Source of the DNA: Massilia kyonggiensis
GTDB taxonomy: Bacteria > Pseudomonadota > Gammaproteobacteria > Burkholderiales > Burkholderiaceae_D
DNA length: 64,000 nt
Direction of reading: 5' to 3'
NCBI RefSeq assembly: GCF_024756235.1
Contig: NZ_JANUGY010000007.1
Location: 248,001-312,000, forward strand
The stretch's first letter is position 1, and each line of letters starts with the position of its first letter. The translations under genes and the position numbers were made by a program. Shown here in pieces: positions 42,700 through 51,486 of the stretch. Below the pieces are notes generated by a model. It searched no databases and was not told the DNA's origin. It saw only the letters and a list, made by a program, of their open reading frames with translations.

Positions 42700-42762
42700 G
42701 GGGTCAGACCCCAAATTTGGGAAATTGACTCAAAATGGGGTCTGACCCCGAATCTGGGAAAT
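42700..42762. repeat. palindromic dispersed repeat pair (GGGGTCAGACCCC)
   Basis: GGGGTCAGACCCC (42700-42712) and its reverse complement GGGGTCTGACCCC (42737-42749) flank an AT-rich stretch. CTGACCCCGAATCT here also occurs at 29150-29163. It lies between convergent yaaA and bamD. Confidence 0.7.
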
Positions 42763-42769
42763 GGACCAT

Positions 42770-42794
42770 AAAAAATGCCCGCTGGTGCGGGCAT
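42770..42794 (-). terminator. rho-independent terminator for bamD
   Basis: On the minus strand ATGCCCGC-ACCA-GCGGGCAT is followed by a T run (complement of 42770-42775). It begins eight bases after the bamD stop. Confidence 0.88.
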
Positions 42795-42801
42795 CGTCGT
42801 C

Positions 42802-43641
42802 TTACTGGACCGCGTCTTTCGGCGCCGGTTTCGGGCCGGCCTTGGCCCAGAACTTCCACCACGGCGCGTCGCCCGAACCCTTGCCGCCCATGAAGCGGCT
42901 GTTCGGGTAGTTCATCGTGAAGATGCGCTGCGTGTCGTCGCGCAGGTCGAACATGCCCAACTTGTCATAGGCGCGGATCATGATGAACAGCGCTTCCTCG
43001 CGCGCGGGAGAGTCGCTGAACTGCGTGACGGCGCTCTGGGCGCGGTTCAGCGCGGCCAGGTACGCGCCGCGGCGGTAGTAGTAGTTCGCCACGTGCACTT
43101 CGTACTGCGCCATCGCATTGATCAGGTAATTCATGCGGGCGATCGAGTCCGGCGCGTACTTGCTGTTCGGGAACTTGTCGACCAGCTCCTTGAACGCGGC
43201 AAACGCTTCGCGCGTCGCCTTCGGATCGCGCTCGGTCGGGTCCTGGGCGTAGATGAAGCTCAGGAAGCCGATCTGGTCATTGAAATTGATCAGGCCGCGC
43301 AGGTAGTACATATAGTCGACCTGCGGGTGGTTCGGGTGCAGCTTGATGAAGCGCTCGACGGCCGCCAGCGCCTCGGCCTGGTCCTGCGCCTTGTAGTGCG
43401 CATAGGCGATTTCCATCTGCGCCTGGGCGGCGTAGGTGCCGAACGGATAGTTGGATTCGAGGCGTTCGAACAGCTTGATCGCGGCTTCGTAGTGGCCGCC
43501 GGCCATTTCCTCCTGCGCGTCAGCGTATAATTTCGATGCTGACACGTTCTTGTTTTCGTCGGATCTTTCCGGTAACAAACCGCAAGCTGACAAACTTAGC
43601 AGAACGCTAGTCACGACTAATACAGACAATTTTTTTTGCAT
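42802..43641 (-). CDS. bamD: outer membrane assembly lipoprotein BamD
   Basis: This 279-residue lipoprotein has lipobox LSAC and five TPR-type helical repeats (SASKLYADAQEEMAGG, then YPFGTYAAQAQMEIAYAHYK and so on). It is the essential partner of BamA in folding beta-barrel proteins into the outer membrane. The C-terminal extension ends in a Lys/Pro-rich tail. It is divergent from rluD with a short gap, the standard proteobacterial arrangement, and has its own terminator. Confidence 0.96.
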   Translation of the reverse strand: MQKKLSVLVVTSVLLSLSACGLLPERSDENKNVSASKLYADAQEEMAGGHYEAAIKLFERLESNYPFGTYAAQAQMEIAYAHYKAQDQAEALAAVERFIKLHPNHPQVDYMYYLRGLINFNDQIGFLSFIYAQDPTERDPKATREAFAAFKELVDKFPNSKYAPDSIARMNYLINAMAQYEVHVANYYYRRGAYLAALNRAQSAVTQFSDSPAREEALFIMIRAYDKLGMFDLRDDTQRIFTMNYPNSRFMGGKGSGDAPWWKFWAKAGPKPAPKDAVQ

Positions 43642-43707
43642 AAGCTCTATTGCAAGAAAGTTTTACCGAGATTCAACGAACGGCTGATTATAGCCGATGG
43701 GACTGAC

Positions 43708-44745
43708 GTGATATTAACTGCTGCGCCGAATTCGGCGGAAAACCTTTTCGACCCCGACCTGGACGAGGACCTCGACGCCGAGCTCGACGTCGGTTCTGGT
43801 GGTCCCGATTACTCGCCGATTACCCTGGAACTGGGCCCTGAACACTGCGGACAGCGGTTGGACAAGGTCGTGGCCGGATTGGTGCCCCAGTTCTCGCGCA
43901 GCCGCCTGCAGCAATGGTTCGACGAAGGCCACATCACCGTCGACGGCAAGCCGGCGAAGGGCAAGAGCACGGCCTATGGCGACGAGACGGTCACCGTCGT
44001 GCCGCAGCCGGCGCCCGAGGACACGGCCTACACGCCGGAAGCGATGGAGCTGGACATCGTCCACGAGGACGACGCCATCATCGTCATCAACAAGCCGGCC
44101 GGCCTCGTCGTGCACCCGGGCTCGGGCAACTGGTCGGGCACCTTGCTGAACGGCCTGCTGCACCACTGCCCGCAGCTGGTGTCGGTGCCGCGCGCCGGCA
44201 TCGTGCACCGCCTCGACAAGGACACGAGCGGCCTGATGGTCGTCGGCAAGACGCTGGAAGCCCAGACCGACCTCGTGCGCCAGCTGCAGGCGCGCACCGT
44301 CAAGCGCGAATATTTCGCGCTCGTGTGGGGTACGCCGCGCCCGTACGGCACCATCGATTCCGCGATCAGCCGGGACGCCAAGGACCGCGTCAAGATGGCG
44401 GTGTCGAACAGCCCGTCGGCCAAGCCCGCCATCACGCACTACGAAGTGATCGAGACGGGCGAGCTGGACCGCCGTCCCGTCACCCTCGTGCAATGCCGCC
44501 TGGAGACGGGCCGCACGCACCAGATCCGCGTGCACATGCAGTCGCTGGGCTACAGCCTCGTCGGCGACACCGTCTACGGCAAGCAGCACCTGCGTTCGTT
44601 CTTCCACCGCCAGGCCCTGCAGGCGCGCCGCCTGGGTCTCACGCATCCGGTCACCGGCGAGCACATGGAATGGGTCGTGCCGCTGGCCGACGATTTCGCG
44701 GAACTTCTGGAACAGGCCGGGATCGAAGAACCGGAAGCGATCTGA
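43708..44745 (+). CDS. rluD: 23S rRNA pseudouridine synthase RluD
   Basis: This protein of about 345 residues has an acidic N-terminal extension (DPDLDEDLDAELD) and an S4 RNA-binding domain (GQRLDKVVAGL...). The pseudouridine synthase domain has the catalytic Asp170 in HRLDKDTSGL. RluD makes pseudouridines 1911, 1915 and 1917 of helix 69 of 23S rRNA. The start is taken as GTG at 43708; an in-frame ATG at 43636 would overlap bamD and extend by 24 unusual residues. The stop overlaps pgeF (TGATG). Confidence 0.93.
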   Translation: MILTAAPNSAENLFDPDLDEDLDAELDVGSGGPDYSPITLELGPEHCGQRLDKVVAGLVPQFSRSRLQQWFDEGHITVDGKPAKGKSTAYGDETVTVVPQPAPEDTAYTPEAMELDIVHEDDAIIVINKPAGLVVHPGSGNWSGTLLNGLLHHCPQLVSVPRAGIVHRLDKDTSGLMVVGKTLEAQTDLVRQLQARTVKREYFALVWGTPRPYGTIDSAISRDAKDRVKMAVSNSPSAKPAITHYEVIETGELDRRPVTLVQCRLETGRTHQIRVHMQSLGYSLVGDTVYGKQHLRSFFHRQALQARRLGLTHPVTGEHMEWVVPLADDFAELLEQAGIEEPEAI

Positions 44746-45539
44746 TGGTGGCATCCGATCTGCAGGACGCTGATCTGATCCACCCGGCGACCCAGTGGCC
44801 CGACCTGCCTGACGCGTTCGGTGCACTGGCCACGACGCGGCGTGGCGGCGTCAGCATGGGCCCTTACGGCGACAATCGCGGCGGCGGCGGTCTGAACCTC
44901 GGGCTGCAGACGGGCGACGACCTCGACACCGTACAGGCCAACCGCGCACGCCTGCGCGAGCGCCTGCCGGGCCGGCCCGCGTGGATCGCGCAGGTGCACG
45001 GCCCCGACGTCGTCGATGCGGCGACCGTCCAGCCGGGCGGACCCGTGCGCACGGGCGACGCGAGCATCGCGACGGTGCCGGGCGTCGTCTGCGCCATCCT
45101 CACGGCCGATTGCCTGCCCGTGCTGTTCGCGGACCTGGACGGCAAGGTCGCCGGTGCCGCGCATGCGGGCTGGCGCGGCCTGGCCGGCGGCGTGCTTGGC
45201 CAGACGGTCGCCGCCATGCGCGCAGCCGGCGCGGGCGAGATCACGGCCTGGCTCGGGCCCGCGATCGGCCGCGACGCGTTCGAAGTCGGGTCCGACGTGC
45301 TGGCCGCCTTCGAGGCCGCCTTGCCGGGTCAGGTGGAGGATGCTTTTCGGCCGTATCCAGGTCGGGCGGGCAAGTATTTGGCAGATATGTATCTCTTGGC
45401 GCGTCGCATGCTGGCCCGCGACGGGATCACTCGCGTCCATGGCGGCGAGCGCTGCACGGCGACCGAGACCGACTGGTTTTATTCCTATCGCCGCGACGGC
45501 GTGACCGGCCGGCAGGCCAGCCTCATCTGGTTGAAATAA
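44745..45539 (+). CDS. pgeF: laccase-domain purine nucleoside phosphorylase/polyphenol oxidase (YfiH)
   Basis: This 264-residue protein of the Cu/Zn-binding YfiH (DUF152) family has TTRRGGVS, QVHGPDVV, TADCLPVLF and AAHAGWRGL with the conserved His/Cys/His metal ligands, plus GPAIGRDAFEVG. Members act on adenosine/inosine as phosphorylase-deaminases and on UDP-MurNAc-L-Ala versus L-Ser (PgeF quality control of peptidoglycan). It overlaps the rluD stop by one base (TGATG), the usual conserved pair. Confidence 0.93.
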   Translation: MVASDLQDADLIHPATQWPDLPDAFGALATTRRGGVSMGPYGDNRGGGGLNLGLQTGDDLDTVQANRARLRERLPGRPAWIAQVHGPDVVDAATVQPGGPVRTGDASIATVPGVVCAILTADCLPVLFADLDGKVAGAAHAGWRGLAGGVLGQTVAAMRAAGAGEITAWLGPAIGRDAFEVGSDVLAAFEAALPGQVEDAFRPYPGRAGKYLADMYLLARRMLARDGITRVHGGERCTATETDWFYSYRRDGVTGRQASLIWLK

Positions 45540-45547
45540 GCGGTGGT

Positions 45548-45826
45548 TCAGTGGCAGCCGCCACCGCCATCGCAGCCGTGCCCGGCCGCGCCGCCATCGG
45601 CGCCGGGCACATAACCCGCGACGGGCACGACCGCCGTCCCGTCAGCCGTCTTCAGCGCCGCCTGTGCTCTACGTGCGCGCCGCCGTCGTGATCCCGCGAG
45701 GTAAAAAACGATTGAGAATGGCAACACGCCATAGCCGAAAAAAGTCATAATGCCGCCAACCACAGTCGGCTCCGTCGCCGCCATCAGGGTTACGACGTAC
45801 ATCCATCCTATGGCTACGATCCACAT
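45548..45826 (-). CDS. small two-helix membrane protein, His/Cys/Gly-rich tail
   Basis: This 92-residue protein has two membrane segments (about 3-17 and 25-45), then a basic RRRRARR stretch and a C-terminus rich in Gly, His and Cys (GHGCDGGGGCH). The tail could bind metal. Similar small genes occur between pgeF and phaC in related bacteria. It is antisense to neither neighbour and sits between them. The function is unknown. Confidence 0.7.
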   Translation of the reverse strand: MWIVAIGWMYVVTLMAATEPTVVGGIMTFFGYGVLPFSIVFYLAGSRRRRARRAQAALKTADGTAVVPVAGYVPGADGGAAGHGCDGGGGCH

Positions 45827-45876
45827 GCGATGCTCCGGTTGCTGTCGATAAAACGATTCTACACAATGGACGCCTT

Positions 45877-47631
45877 ATGAATACGCCTGATGCTACCCCG
45901 CAGATGCTTGCCGCACCCTGGATGGCGCCGTTCGCGCAATTCACCGATCCCTCCGCCTGGCAGTCCTGGATGAAACTCCCCGACGGTGCCGACGGCTCGG
46001 CAGCGTTCGCACCGGTGGCCAAGATGCTGGGCGATATCGGCGCCGGGCTGTCGCAGGGCAAGCTGGAAGCGCTGCGCGACGATTACCTGCAAAAGGCGAT
46101 GAAGCTGTGGCAGGACTTTGTCACCGGCAAGCTGCCGTCCTTCAGCGACCGCCGCTTTTCCGCGCCCGAATGGACGGCGAACGCGATGTCCGCGTACAGC
46201 GTCGCATCCTACCTGCTGAATTCCGAATTCCTCGTGGCGCTGGCCGAGGCCGTCGAAGCGCCGCCGCGCGACAAGCAGAAGATCCGCTTCGCCGTCCAGC
46301 AGATCGTCGATGCGATGTCCCCGGCAAACTTCCTCGCGACGAATCCGGAAGCCCAGCAGAAAATTATCGAAACCAAGGGCGAGAGCCTCACGAAGGGCTT
46401 GCAGAACATGCTGGCCGACCTGCAGAAGGGCCGCATCTCGCAATCGGACGAATCCGCGTTCGAGGTGGGCCGCAACGTGGGCATCACGCCGGGCACGGTC
46501 GTGTTCGAAAACCATTTGTTCCAGCTGATCCAGTACACGCCGACGACGCCGACCGTGCACGAAGTCCCGCTGCTGATGGTGCCGCCGTGCATCAACAAGT
46601 ACTACATCCTGGACCTGCAGCCGGAGAACTCCCTCGTCCGCTATCTCGTGGAGCAGGGCAATACGGTGTTCATGCTGTCGTGGCGTAACCCGGACCAGAG
46701 CCTGGCCGGCACGACGTGGGACGACTACGTGGAGCAGGGCGCGATCCGCGCGCTGGATGCCACCCGCGCGATCACGGGCCAGGATAAGGTGAACGTGTTC
46801 GGCTTCTGCGTGGGCGGCACGATCGCCGCGACTGCGCTGGCCGTGCTGGCCGCGCGCGGCCAGAAGCCGGCCGCCAGCCTCTCCCTGTTCACCACGCTGC
46901 TGGATTTTTCCGACACGGGCGTGCTCGACGTGTTCGTCGACGAAACCCAGGTCAAGCTGCGCGAACAACAATTGTCGCGCGGCGGCCTGATGCCGGGACG
47001 CGACCTGGCGACGACGTTCTCGGCGCTGCGTCCGAACGACCTCGTGTGGAACTATGTCCAGCAAAACTACCTGAAAGGCAAGACGCCGCCCGCGTTCGAC
47101 CTGCTGTACTGGAATGCCGACAGCACGAACCTGCCGGGCCCGATGTATTGCTGGTACCTGCGCAACACCTACCTCGAAGACAAGCTGAAGGTGCCGGGCG
47201 CGCTGACGGTGGCGGGCGTCAAGGTCGACCTGGGCGCCATCGATTGCCCGACCTTCCTGTACGGCTCGAAGGAAGACCACATCGTGCCATGGGAAGCGGC
47301 GTTCGCGTCGATGGGCCTGCTCAACCCGAAAAAGCCGAAGAACAACCGGTTTGTTCTTGGCGCGTCGGGTCACATCGCCGGTGTGATCAACCCGGCGTCG
47401 AAGAACAAGCGTAGCTACTGGGTCAACGAGGGCGGCAAGACGCGGCCGAAGACGCCGGCCGAGTGGAACGCCGGCGCCGTCGAGAAGAAGGGCAGCTGGT
47501 GGCCGGAATGGGCGAAATTCCTCGTGGAACACGGCGGCAAGGAGGTCGCGCCGCCCGCCCAGCCGGGCAATGCGCAGTATCCGGCGATCGAGCCGGCGCC
47601 GGGCCGTTACGTCAAGGCCAGGGCCGATTGA
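45877..47631 (+). CDS. phaC: class I poly(3-hydroxyalkanoate) synthase
   Basis: This 584-residue cytosolic, granule-bound enzyme polymerises (R)-3-hydroxyacyl-CoA into polyhydroxyalkanoate, releasing CoA. The lipase-like box is GFCVGGT with nucleophile Cys311. The triad is completed by Asp467 (SKEDHIV) and His499 (SGHIAGV). The N-terminal domain (about 1-190) is typical of class I. It is followed by phaR about 195 bases on. phaA and phaB are not adjacent. The MaoC operon at 20274-23575 could supply hydroxyacyl-CoA, but that is inference. Confidence 0.96.
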   Translation: MNTPDATPQMLAAPWMAPFAQFTDPSAWQSWMKLPDGADGSAAFAPVAKMLGDIGAGLSQGKLEALRDDYLQKAMKLWQDFVTGKLPSFSDRRFSAPEWTANAMSAYSVASYLLNSEFLVALAEAVEAPPRDKQKIRFAVQQIVDAMSPANFLATNPEAQQKIIETKGESLTKGLQNMLADLQKGRISQSDESAFEVGRNVGITPGTVVFENHLFQLIQYTPTTPTVHEVPLLMVPPCINKYYILDLQPENSLVRYLVEQGNTVFMLSWRNPDQSLAGTTWDDYVEQGAIRALDATRAITGQDKVNVFGFCVGGTIAATALAVLAARGQKPAASLSLFTTLLDFSDTGVLDVFVDETQVKLREQQLSRGGLMPGRDLATTFSALRPNDLVWNYVQQNYLKGKTPPAFDLLYWNADSTNLPGPMYCWYLRNTYLEDKLKVPGALTVAGVKVDLGAIDCPTFLYGSKEDHIVPWEAAFASMGLLNPKKPKNNRFVLGASGHIAGVINPASKNKRSYWVNEGGKTRPKTPAEWNAGAVEKKGSWWPEWAKFLVEHGGKEVAPPAQPGNAQYPAIEPAPGRYVKARAD

Positions 47632-47642
47632 AGAGGCTGCGG

Positions 47643-47715
47643 CCGCGTTGCGAAAAAAATCATTCAGTTGCTCAGCGAATAATTGCTGCACCTGCGTTCG
47701 CAACGTGGTATTTTT
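47643..47715 (+). terminator. long-loop hairpin after phaC
   Basis: CCGCGTTGCGAA (47643-47654) pairs with TTCGCAACGTGG (47697-47708), 11 of 12 bases, across a 42-base loop. TATTTTT follows. The loop holds TGC-rich sequence (TTGCTGCACCTGC, 47683-47695) like reported PhaR-binding DNA. It could be a terminator or a regulatory site. Confidence 0.45.
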
Positions 47716-47743
47716 AGCGGATATCCTCTTGGAATCGGAGACG

Positions 47744-47762
47744 CCGCGGGGGATCCCCGCGG
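47744..47762. promoter_or_regulatory. GC-rich perfect palindrome upstream of phaR
   Basis: CCGCGGGG-GAT-CCCCGCGG has eight-base arms. It lies 82 bases before the phaR start and could be an operator or a stable leader hairpin. Confidence 0.4.
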
Positions 47763-47773
47763 TCGCCGCATAA

Positions 47774-47811
47774 AAAAATGCGCTACGGCGCTATAAAATG
47801 CGCTACGGCGC
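47774..47811. repeat. tandem 18-base direct repeat at the phaR leader
   Basis: AAAATGCGCTACGGCGCT occurs at 47774-47791 and again at 47794-47811 (20-base period), just before the phaR ribosome-binding region. Each copy contains AGCGCCGTAGCGC-type near-palindrome. Copy number could vary by slippage. Confidence 0.7.
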
Positions 47812-47827
47812 TGTATATGGAAATGAG

Positions 47828-48382
47828 ATGAGTAGTGTCAAAAAAAGCACTGAACGCCTGATCAAGAAGTATCCGAACCGCCGGCTGTACGACACCCAGA
47901 CCAGTTCTTACATCACCTTGTCCGACGTGAAGCAACTCGTCCTCGATTCCGACGAGTTCACGGTCGTGGATGCCAAGACGAACGAAGACCTGACCCGCAG
48001 CATCCTCCTGCAGATCATTCTCGAAGAGGAAGCGCACGGCGTGCCGATGTTCTCCAGCGGCGTGCTGGCCCAGATCATCCGCTACTACGGCCACGCGATG
48101 CAGGGCATGATGGGTTCGTACCTGGAAAAGAACGTGCAGGCGTTCACCGACATCCAGAACAAATTCGTCGGCTCGGCCACGGGCGCGATGGAAGGCAAGC
48201 CGTTCAGCACCGAGATGTGGACCCAGTTCATGAACATCCAGGGCCCGATGATGCAGGGCATGATGAACAACTACATCGACCAGAGCAAGAACCTGTTCCT
48301 GCAGATGCAGGAGCAGATGCAAAGCCAGAGCAAGGCGATGTTCGGTGCGTTCCCGTTCGGGGTGCCGCCGGAAAAGAAATAA
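47828..48382 (+). CDS. phaR: polyhydroxyalkanoate synthesis regulator PhaR
   Basis: This 184-residue protein has an N-terminal PHB_acc_N DNA-binding domain (RLIKKYPNRRLYDTQTSSYITL) and a PHB_acc middle domain (GVPMFSSGVLAQIIRYYG, MMGSYLEKNVQAF). A Met/Gln-rich helical C-terminus likely binds PHA granules. PhaR represses phasin genes and itself, and leaves DNA when granules form. The ATG at 47828 gives the normal beginning. The upstream 200 bases hold a hairpin, a palindrome and a tandem repeat that may serve its autoregulation. Confidence 0.95.
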   Translation: MSSVKKSTERLIKKYPNRRLYDTQTSSYITLSDVKQLVLDSDEFTVVDAKTNEDLTRSILLQIILEEEAHGVPMFSSGVLAQIIRYYGHAMQGMMGSYLEKNVQAFTDIQNKFVGSATGAMEGKPFSTEMWTQFMNIQGPMMQGMMNNYIDQSKNLFLQMQEQMQSQSKAMFGAFPFGVPPEKK

Positions 48383-48437
48383 GCTACAACAGGAGGGAGC
48401 GTCCCGCCGGGCGATTTCCCTCCGCCCCCGCTTCCTG

Positions 48438-48443
48438 TACAAT
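48438..48443 (+). promoter_or_regulatory. candidate -10 box for rimO
   Basis: TACAAT lies about 36 bases before the rimO start, in a leader after phaR that also carries GGAGGGA/TCCCTCC arms. No strong -35. Confidence 0.4.
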
Positions 48444-48478
48444 CGCGGATTGCCCTGAACGTTTGCCGCAATCCGACA

Positions 48479-49882
48479 ATGCAAGAACTCCGCCGTAACC
48501 CTCTCCCTGCCACCCTTGATGCCGCCGGCACCGCCGTGCCGCCCAAGGTCGGTTTCGTCTCGCTCGGCTGCCCGAAGGCGCTCGTCGACTCCGAACAGAT
48601 CCTCACGCAGCTGCGCGCGGAGGGTTACGAGACCGCCAAGTCGTATGCCGGCGCGGACCTCGTGATCGTCAACACCTGCGGCTTCATCGACGCGGCCGTG
48701 CAGGAATCGCTGGATGCGATCGGTGAGGCGCTGGCCGAAAACGGCAAGGTGATCGTCACGGGCTGCCTCGGCGCCAAGAAGGATGCATCGGGCAGCGACA
48801 TCATCACCAAGGTGCACCCGAAGGTGCTCGCCGTGACCGGTCCGCACGCGGTGGCCGAAGTGATGGAGTCCGTCCACACGCACCTGCCCAAGCCGCACGA
48901 CCCGTTCGTCGACCTGGTGCCGGACCACGGCGTCAAGCTCACGCCCAAGCACTACGCCTACCTCAAGATCTCGGAAGGCTGCAACCACCGCTGCAGCTTC
49001 TGCATCATCCCGTCGATGCGCGGCGACCTCGTGTCGCGCCCGATCCACGACGTGCTGCAGGAAGCGGAGAACCTGTTCAAGGCGGGCGTCAAGGAACTGC
49101 TCGTGATCTCGCAGGACACGAGCGCTTACGGCGTGGACGTCAAGTTCCGCACCGGCTTCTGGAACGGCCGCCCCGTCAAGACGCACATGACGCAGCTGAC
49201 GGAAGCGCTGGGCCAGATGGCGAAGCAGTACGGCGCGTGGGTGCGCCTGCACTACGTGTACCCGTACCCGCACGTGGACCAGGTGATCCCGTTCATGGGC
49301 GAGAACGTCGTGCCTTACCTCGACATCCCGCTGCAGCACGCGCACCCGGACGTCCTGAAACGCATGAAGCGCCCGGCCAGCGGCGAAAAGAACCTCGACC
49401 GCATCCAGGCATGGCGCAAGATGAACCCGGACCTCACGATCCGCTCGACGTTCATCGCCGGCTTCCCGGGCGAGACCGACGCGGAATTCGAATACCTGCT
49501 GGACTTCCTGAAGGAAGCGCAGATCGACCGCCTGGGCTGCTTCGCGTACTCGCCGGTCGAAGGCGCGACGGCGAACGAGATCGCGAATCCCGTGCCGGAC
49601 GAGGTCAAGGAAGAGCGGCGCGCGCGCGTGATGCTGCTCCAGGAAGAGATCTCGGCGAAGCGCCTGCAGGCGAAGGTCGGCAAGACGATCCGCGTGCTCG
49701 TCGACGAAGTGGGTCCGCGCGAAGCGGTCGGCCGCTCGGCTGCCGATGCACCGGAAATCGACGGCGTCGTCCACATCAAGCGCGCCCTCACGCCGGGCAA
49801 GGCCAAGCCGGCCGTGGGCGAATTCATCGAGGTGGTCGTGACGAAGGCGGATGCCCACGACCTGTGGGCGACCGTCGCCTGA
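48479..49882 (+). CDS. rimO: ribosomal protein S12 methylthiotransferase RimO
   Basis: This 467-residue radical-SAM enzyme adds a methylthio group to Asp88 of ribosomal protein S12. The N-terminal UPF0004 domain (VGFVSLGCPKALVDSEQ, NTCGFIDAA, GCLGAK) binds one iron-sulfur cluster. The radical-SAM CNHRCSFC motif binds the second with S-adenosylmethionine. A C-terminal TRAM domain follows. Length is close to E. coli RimO (441), with a short extra N-terminus. It keeps the phaR-rimO order seen in Burkholderiales. Confidence 0.96.
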   Translation: MQELRRNPLPATLDAAGTAVPPKVGFVSLGCPKALVDSEQILTQLRAEGYETAKSYAGADLVIVNTCGFIDAAVQESLDAIGEALAENGKVIVTGCLGAKKDASGSDIITKVHPKVLAVTGPHAVAEVMESVHTHLPKPHDPFVDLVPDHGVKLTPKHYAYLKISEGCNHRCSFCIIPSMRGDLVSRPIHDVLQEAENLFKAGVKELLVISQDTSAYGVDVKFRTGFWNGRPVKTHMTQLTEALGQMAKQYGAWVRLHYVYPYPHVDQVIPFMGENVVPYLDIPLQHAHPDVLKRMKRPASGEKNLDRIQAWRKMNPDLTIRSTFIAGFPGETDAEFEYLLDFLKEAQIDRLGCFAYSPVEGATANEIANPVPDEVKEERRARVMLLQEEISAKRLQAKVGKTIRVLVDEVGPREAVGRSAADAPEIDGVVHIKRALTPGKAKPAVGEFIEVVVTKADAHDLWATVA

Positions 49883-49907
49883 TAGCCGCGGGCGGAAAGG
49901 CAGCGAC

Positions 49908-51077
49908 GTGACGAAGAAGTCCATCCAGACGACACTGACCCACAGCGACTACCGCCCGCCGGAAGGCTTCGCGGCGTATCCGACGCCGATCCACCACGCG
50001 TCCACGGTCCTGTTCAAGGACGTGGCCAGCCTGCGCTCGGGCGACTGGCGCAGCAAGCAGGCCTATACGTACGGCCTGCACGGCACGCCGACGACGTTCA
50101 CGCTGGAGGCGCGCCTGGCCGCCATCGAAGGCGGCACGCATTGCCTGCTCGCGCCGTCCGGCCTCGCCGCGATCTCGATGATCCTGCTGGCGCTGCTGAA
50201 ATCGGGCGACGACGTCCTGCTGCCCGATAACGTCTACAACCCCACGCGCGAGCTGGGACGCTGGCTCGCGGCTGATCATGGCGTCTCTGCGCGCTTCTAC
50301 GATCCGCTCGTGGGGGCTGGCATCGCGGACCTGATCCAGCCGAACACGAAGCTGATCTGGACCGAGGCGCCGGGTTCCGTGTCGATGGAAGTGCCGGACC
50401 TGCCCGCGATCAGCGCGGCGGCGAAAGAGAAGGCGCAGGGTATTCTTGTCGCGCTGGACAATACGTGGTCCGCGGGCCTCGCGCTGCGCGGCTTCGACGT
50501 CGGCGCCGACATCGTCATGCAGGCGCTGACGAAATACCAGTCGGGCGGTTCGGACGTGCTGATGGGCGCCGTCATCACGCGCGACACCGCCATCAACGAC
50601 CGCATCGCGGCGTCGCACATGCGCCTCGGCATGGGCGTCGGCGCGGACGATGCCTACCTCGTGCTGCGCGGCCTGGAAACGATGAAGCTGCGCTTCGATG
50701 CGCACGACGCCTCCGCGCGCAAGGTGGCCGCGTGGCTGAAAGGCCGTCCCGAGATCGCGCAGGTGCTGCACCCGGCGTTCGAGGATTGCCCCGGCCACGA
50801 CGTGTGGAAACGCGATTTCACGGGCGCCGGCGGCCTGTTCTCCGTGGTCTTCGATGCGCGCTACTCGGGCGAGCAGGTCGACCGCTTCGTCGACGCGCTG
50901 GCACTGTTCGGCATCGGGTACAGCTGGGGCGGGACGCACAGCCTCGCGGTGCCGTACCGGATGCAGGGGATGCGCCGCGACTGGCCGGACACGGGCCCGC
51001 TCGTGCGCTTCAATATCGGCCTCGAAGGGACCGACGACCTGATCGCGGACATCGAGCAGGCCCTCGGCCGGCTCTGA
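49908..51077 (+). CDS. metC: cystathionine beta-lyase
   Basis: This 389-residue PLP enzyme of the Cys/Met metabolism family has YTYGLHGTPTTFTLEARLA, GLAAISMILLALLKSGD, DNTWSAGL and the lysine in TKYQSGGSDVLMG. The SGGSD variant is typical of the MetC branch in proteobacteria. It cleaves cystathionine to homocysteine in methionine synthesis. It starts at a GTG after GCGGAAAGG, 25 bases from rimO, so co-transcription is likely. Its stop abuts that of the convergent small membrane gene. Confidence 0.92.
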   Translation: MTKKSIQTTLTHSDYRPPEGFAAYPTPIHHASTVLFKDVASLRSGDWRSKQAYTYGLHGTPTTFTLEARLAAIEGGTHCLLAPSGLAAISMILLALLKSGDDVLLPDNVYNPTRELGRWLAADHGVSARFYDPLVGAGIADLIQPNTKLIWTEAPGSVSMEVPDLPAISAAAKEKAQGILVALDNTWSAGLALRGFDVGADIVMQALTKYQSGGSDVLMGAVITRDTAINDRIAASHMRLGMGVGADDAYLVLRGLETMKLRFDAHDASARKVAAWLKGRPEIAQVLHPAFEDCPGHDVWKRDFTGAGGLFSVVFDARYSGEQVDRFVDALALFGIGYSWGGTHSLAVPYRMQGMRRDWPDTGPLVRFNIGLEGTDDLIADIEQALGRL

Positions 51078-51440
51078 TCACACGGGCATCGCGCGGTTGT
51101 TGTTCAGGTCGAGGAACCCGCGGATGATCCGGTAGGCCATCCACACCCACGCGCCGGCGCCGACGAGCCAGGCGATCGGGATGCCGATGATCGTAATGGC
51201 CAGCACCACGGCGACCACCATCCACACCAGGTAGAACCAGAACGACCGGATCATCCACGTGTGGTGGCTGTACACCATCGTCCCGGCCGTGTCCGGCCGC
51301 CGGATGTAGTTGACGATCAGCACCAGGATCGACAGCATGCCGAGCGAAAAGAAAAAAGTGAGCGCGTGTGCGACGTACAGGATGCGGGCGAACTGCTTGG
51401 CATCCTCGAGGCCGCGTTCGTAGACGAGTTCCTGGGCCAT
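51078..51440 (-). CDS. DUF4870-like three-helix membrane protein
   Basis: This 120-residue protein has a soluble start (MAQELVYERGLEDAKQF) and three membrane segments (about 21-45, 70-90 and 92-112). The middle carries NYIRRPDTAGTMVYSHHTWMIRSFW, a pattern of the DUF4870/TM2-like family. GGAGAGATC precedes the ATG at 51440. It follows trxC on the same strand by about 46 bases. The function is unknown. Confidence 0.82.
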   Translation of the reverse strand: MAQELVYERGLEDAKQFARILYVAHALTFFFSLGMLSILVLIVNYIRRPDTAGTMVYSHHTWMIRSFWFYLVWMVVAVVLAITIIGIPIAWLVGAGAWVWMAYRIIRGFLDLNNNRAMPV

Positions 51441-51486
51441 GATCTCTCCGGGTTGTAGATTGCCATTACGATAACCGATCGGCCGC

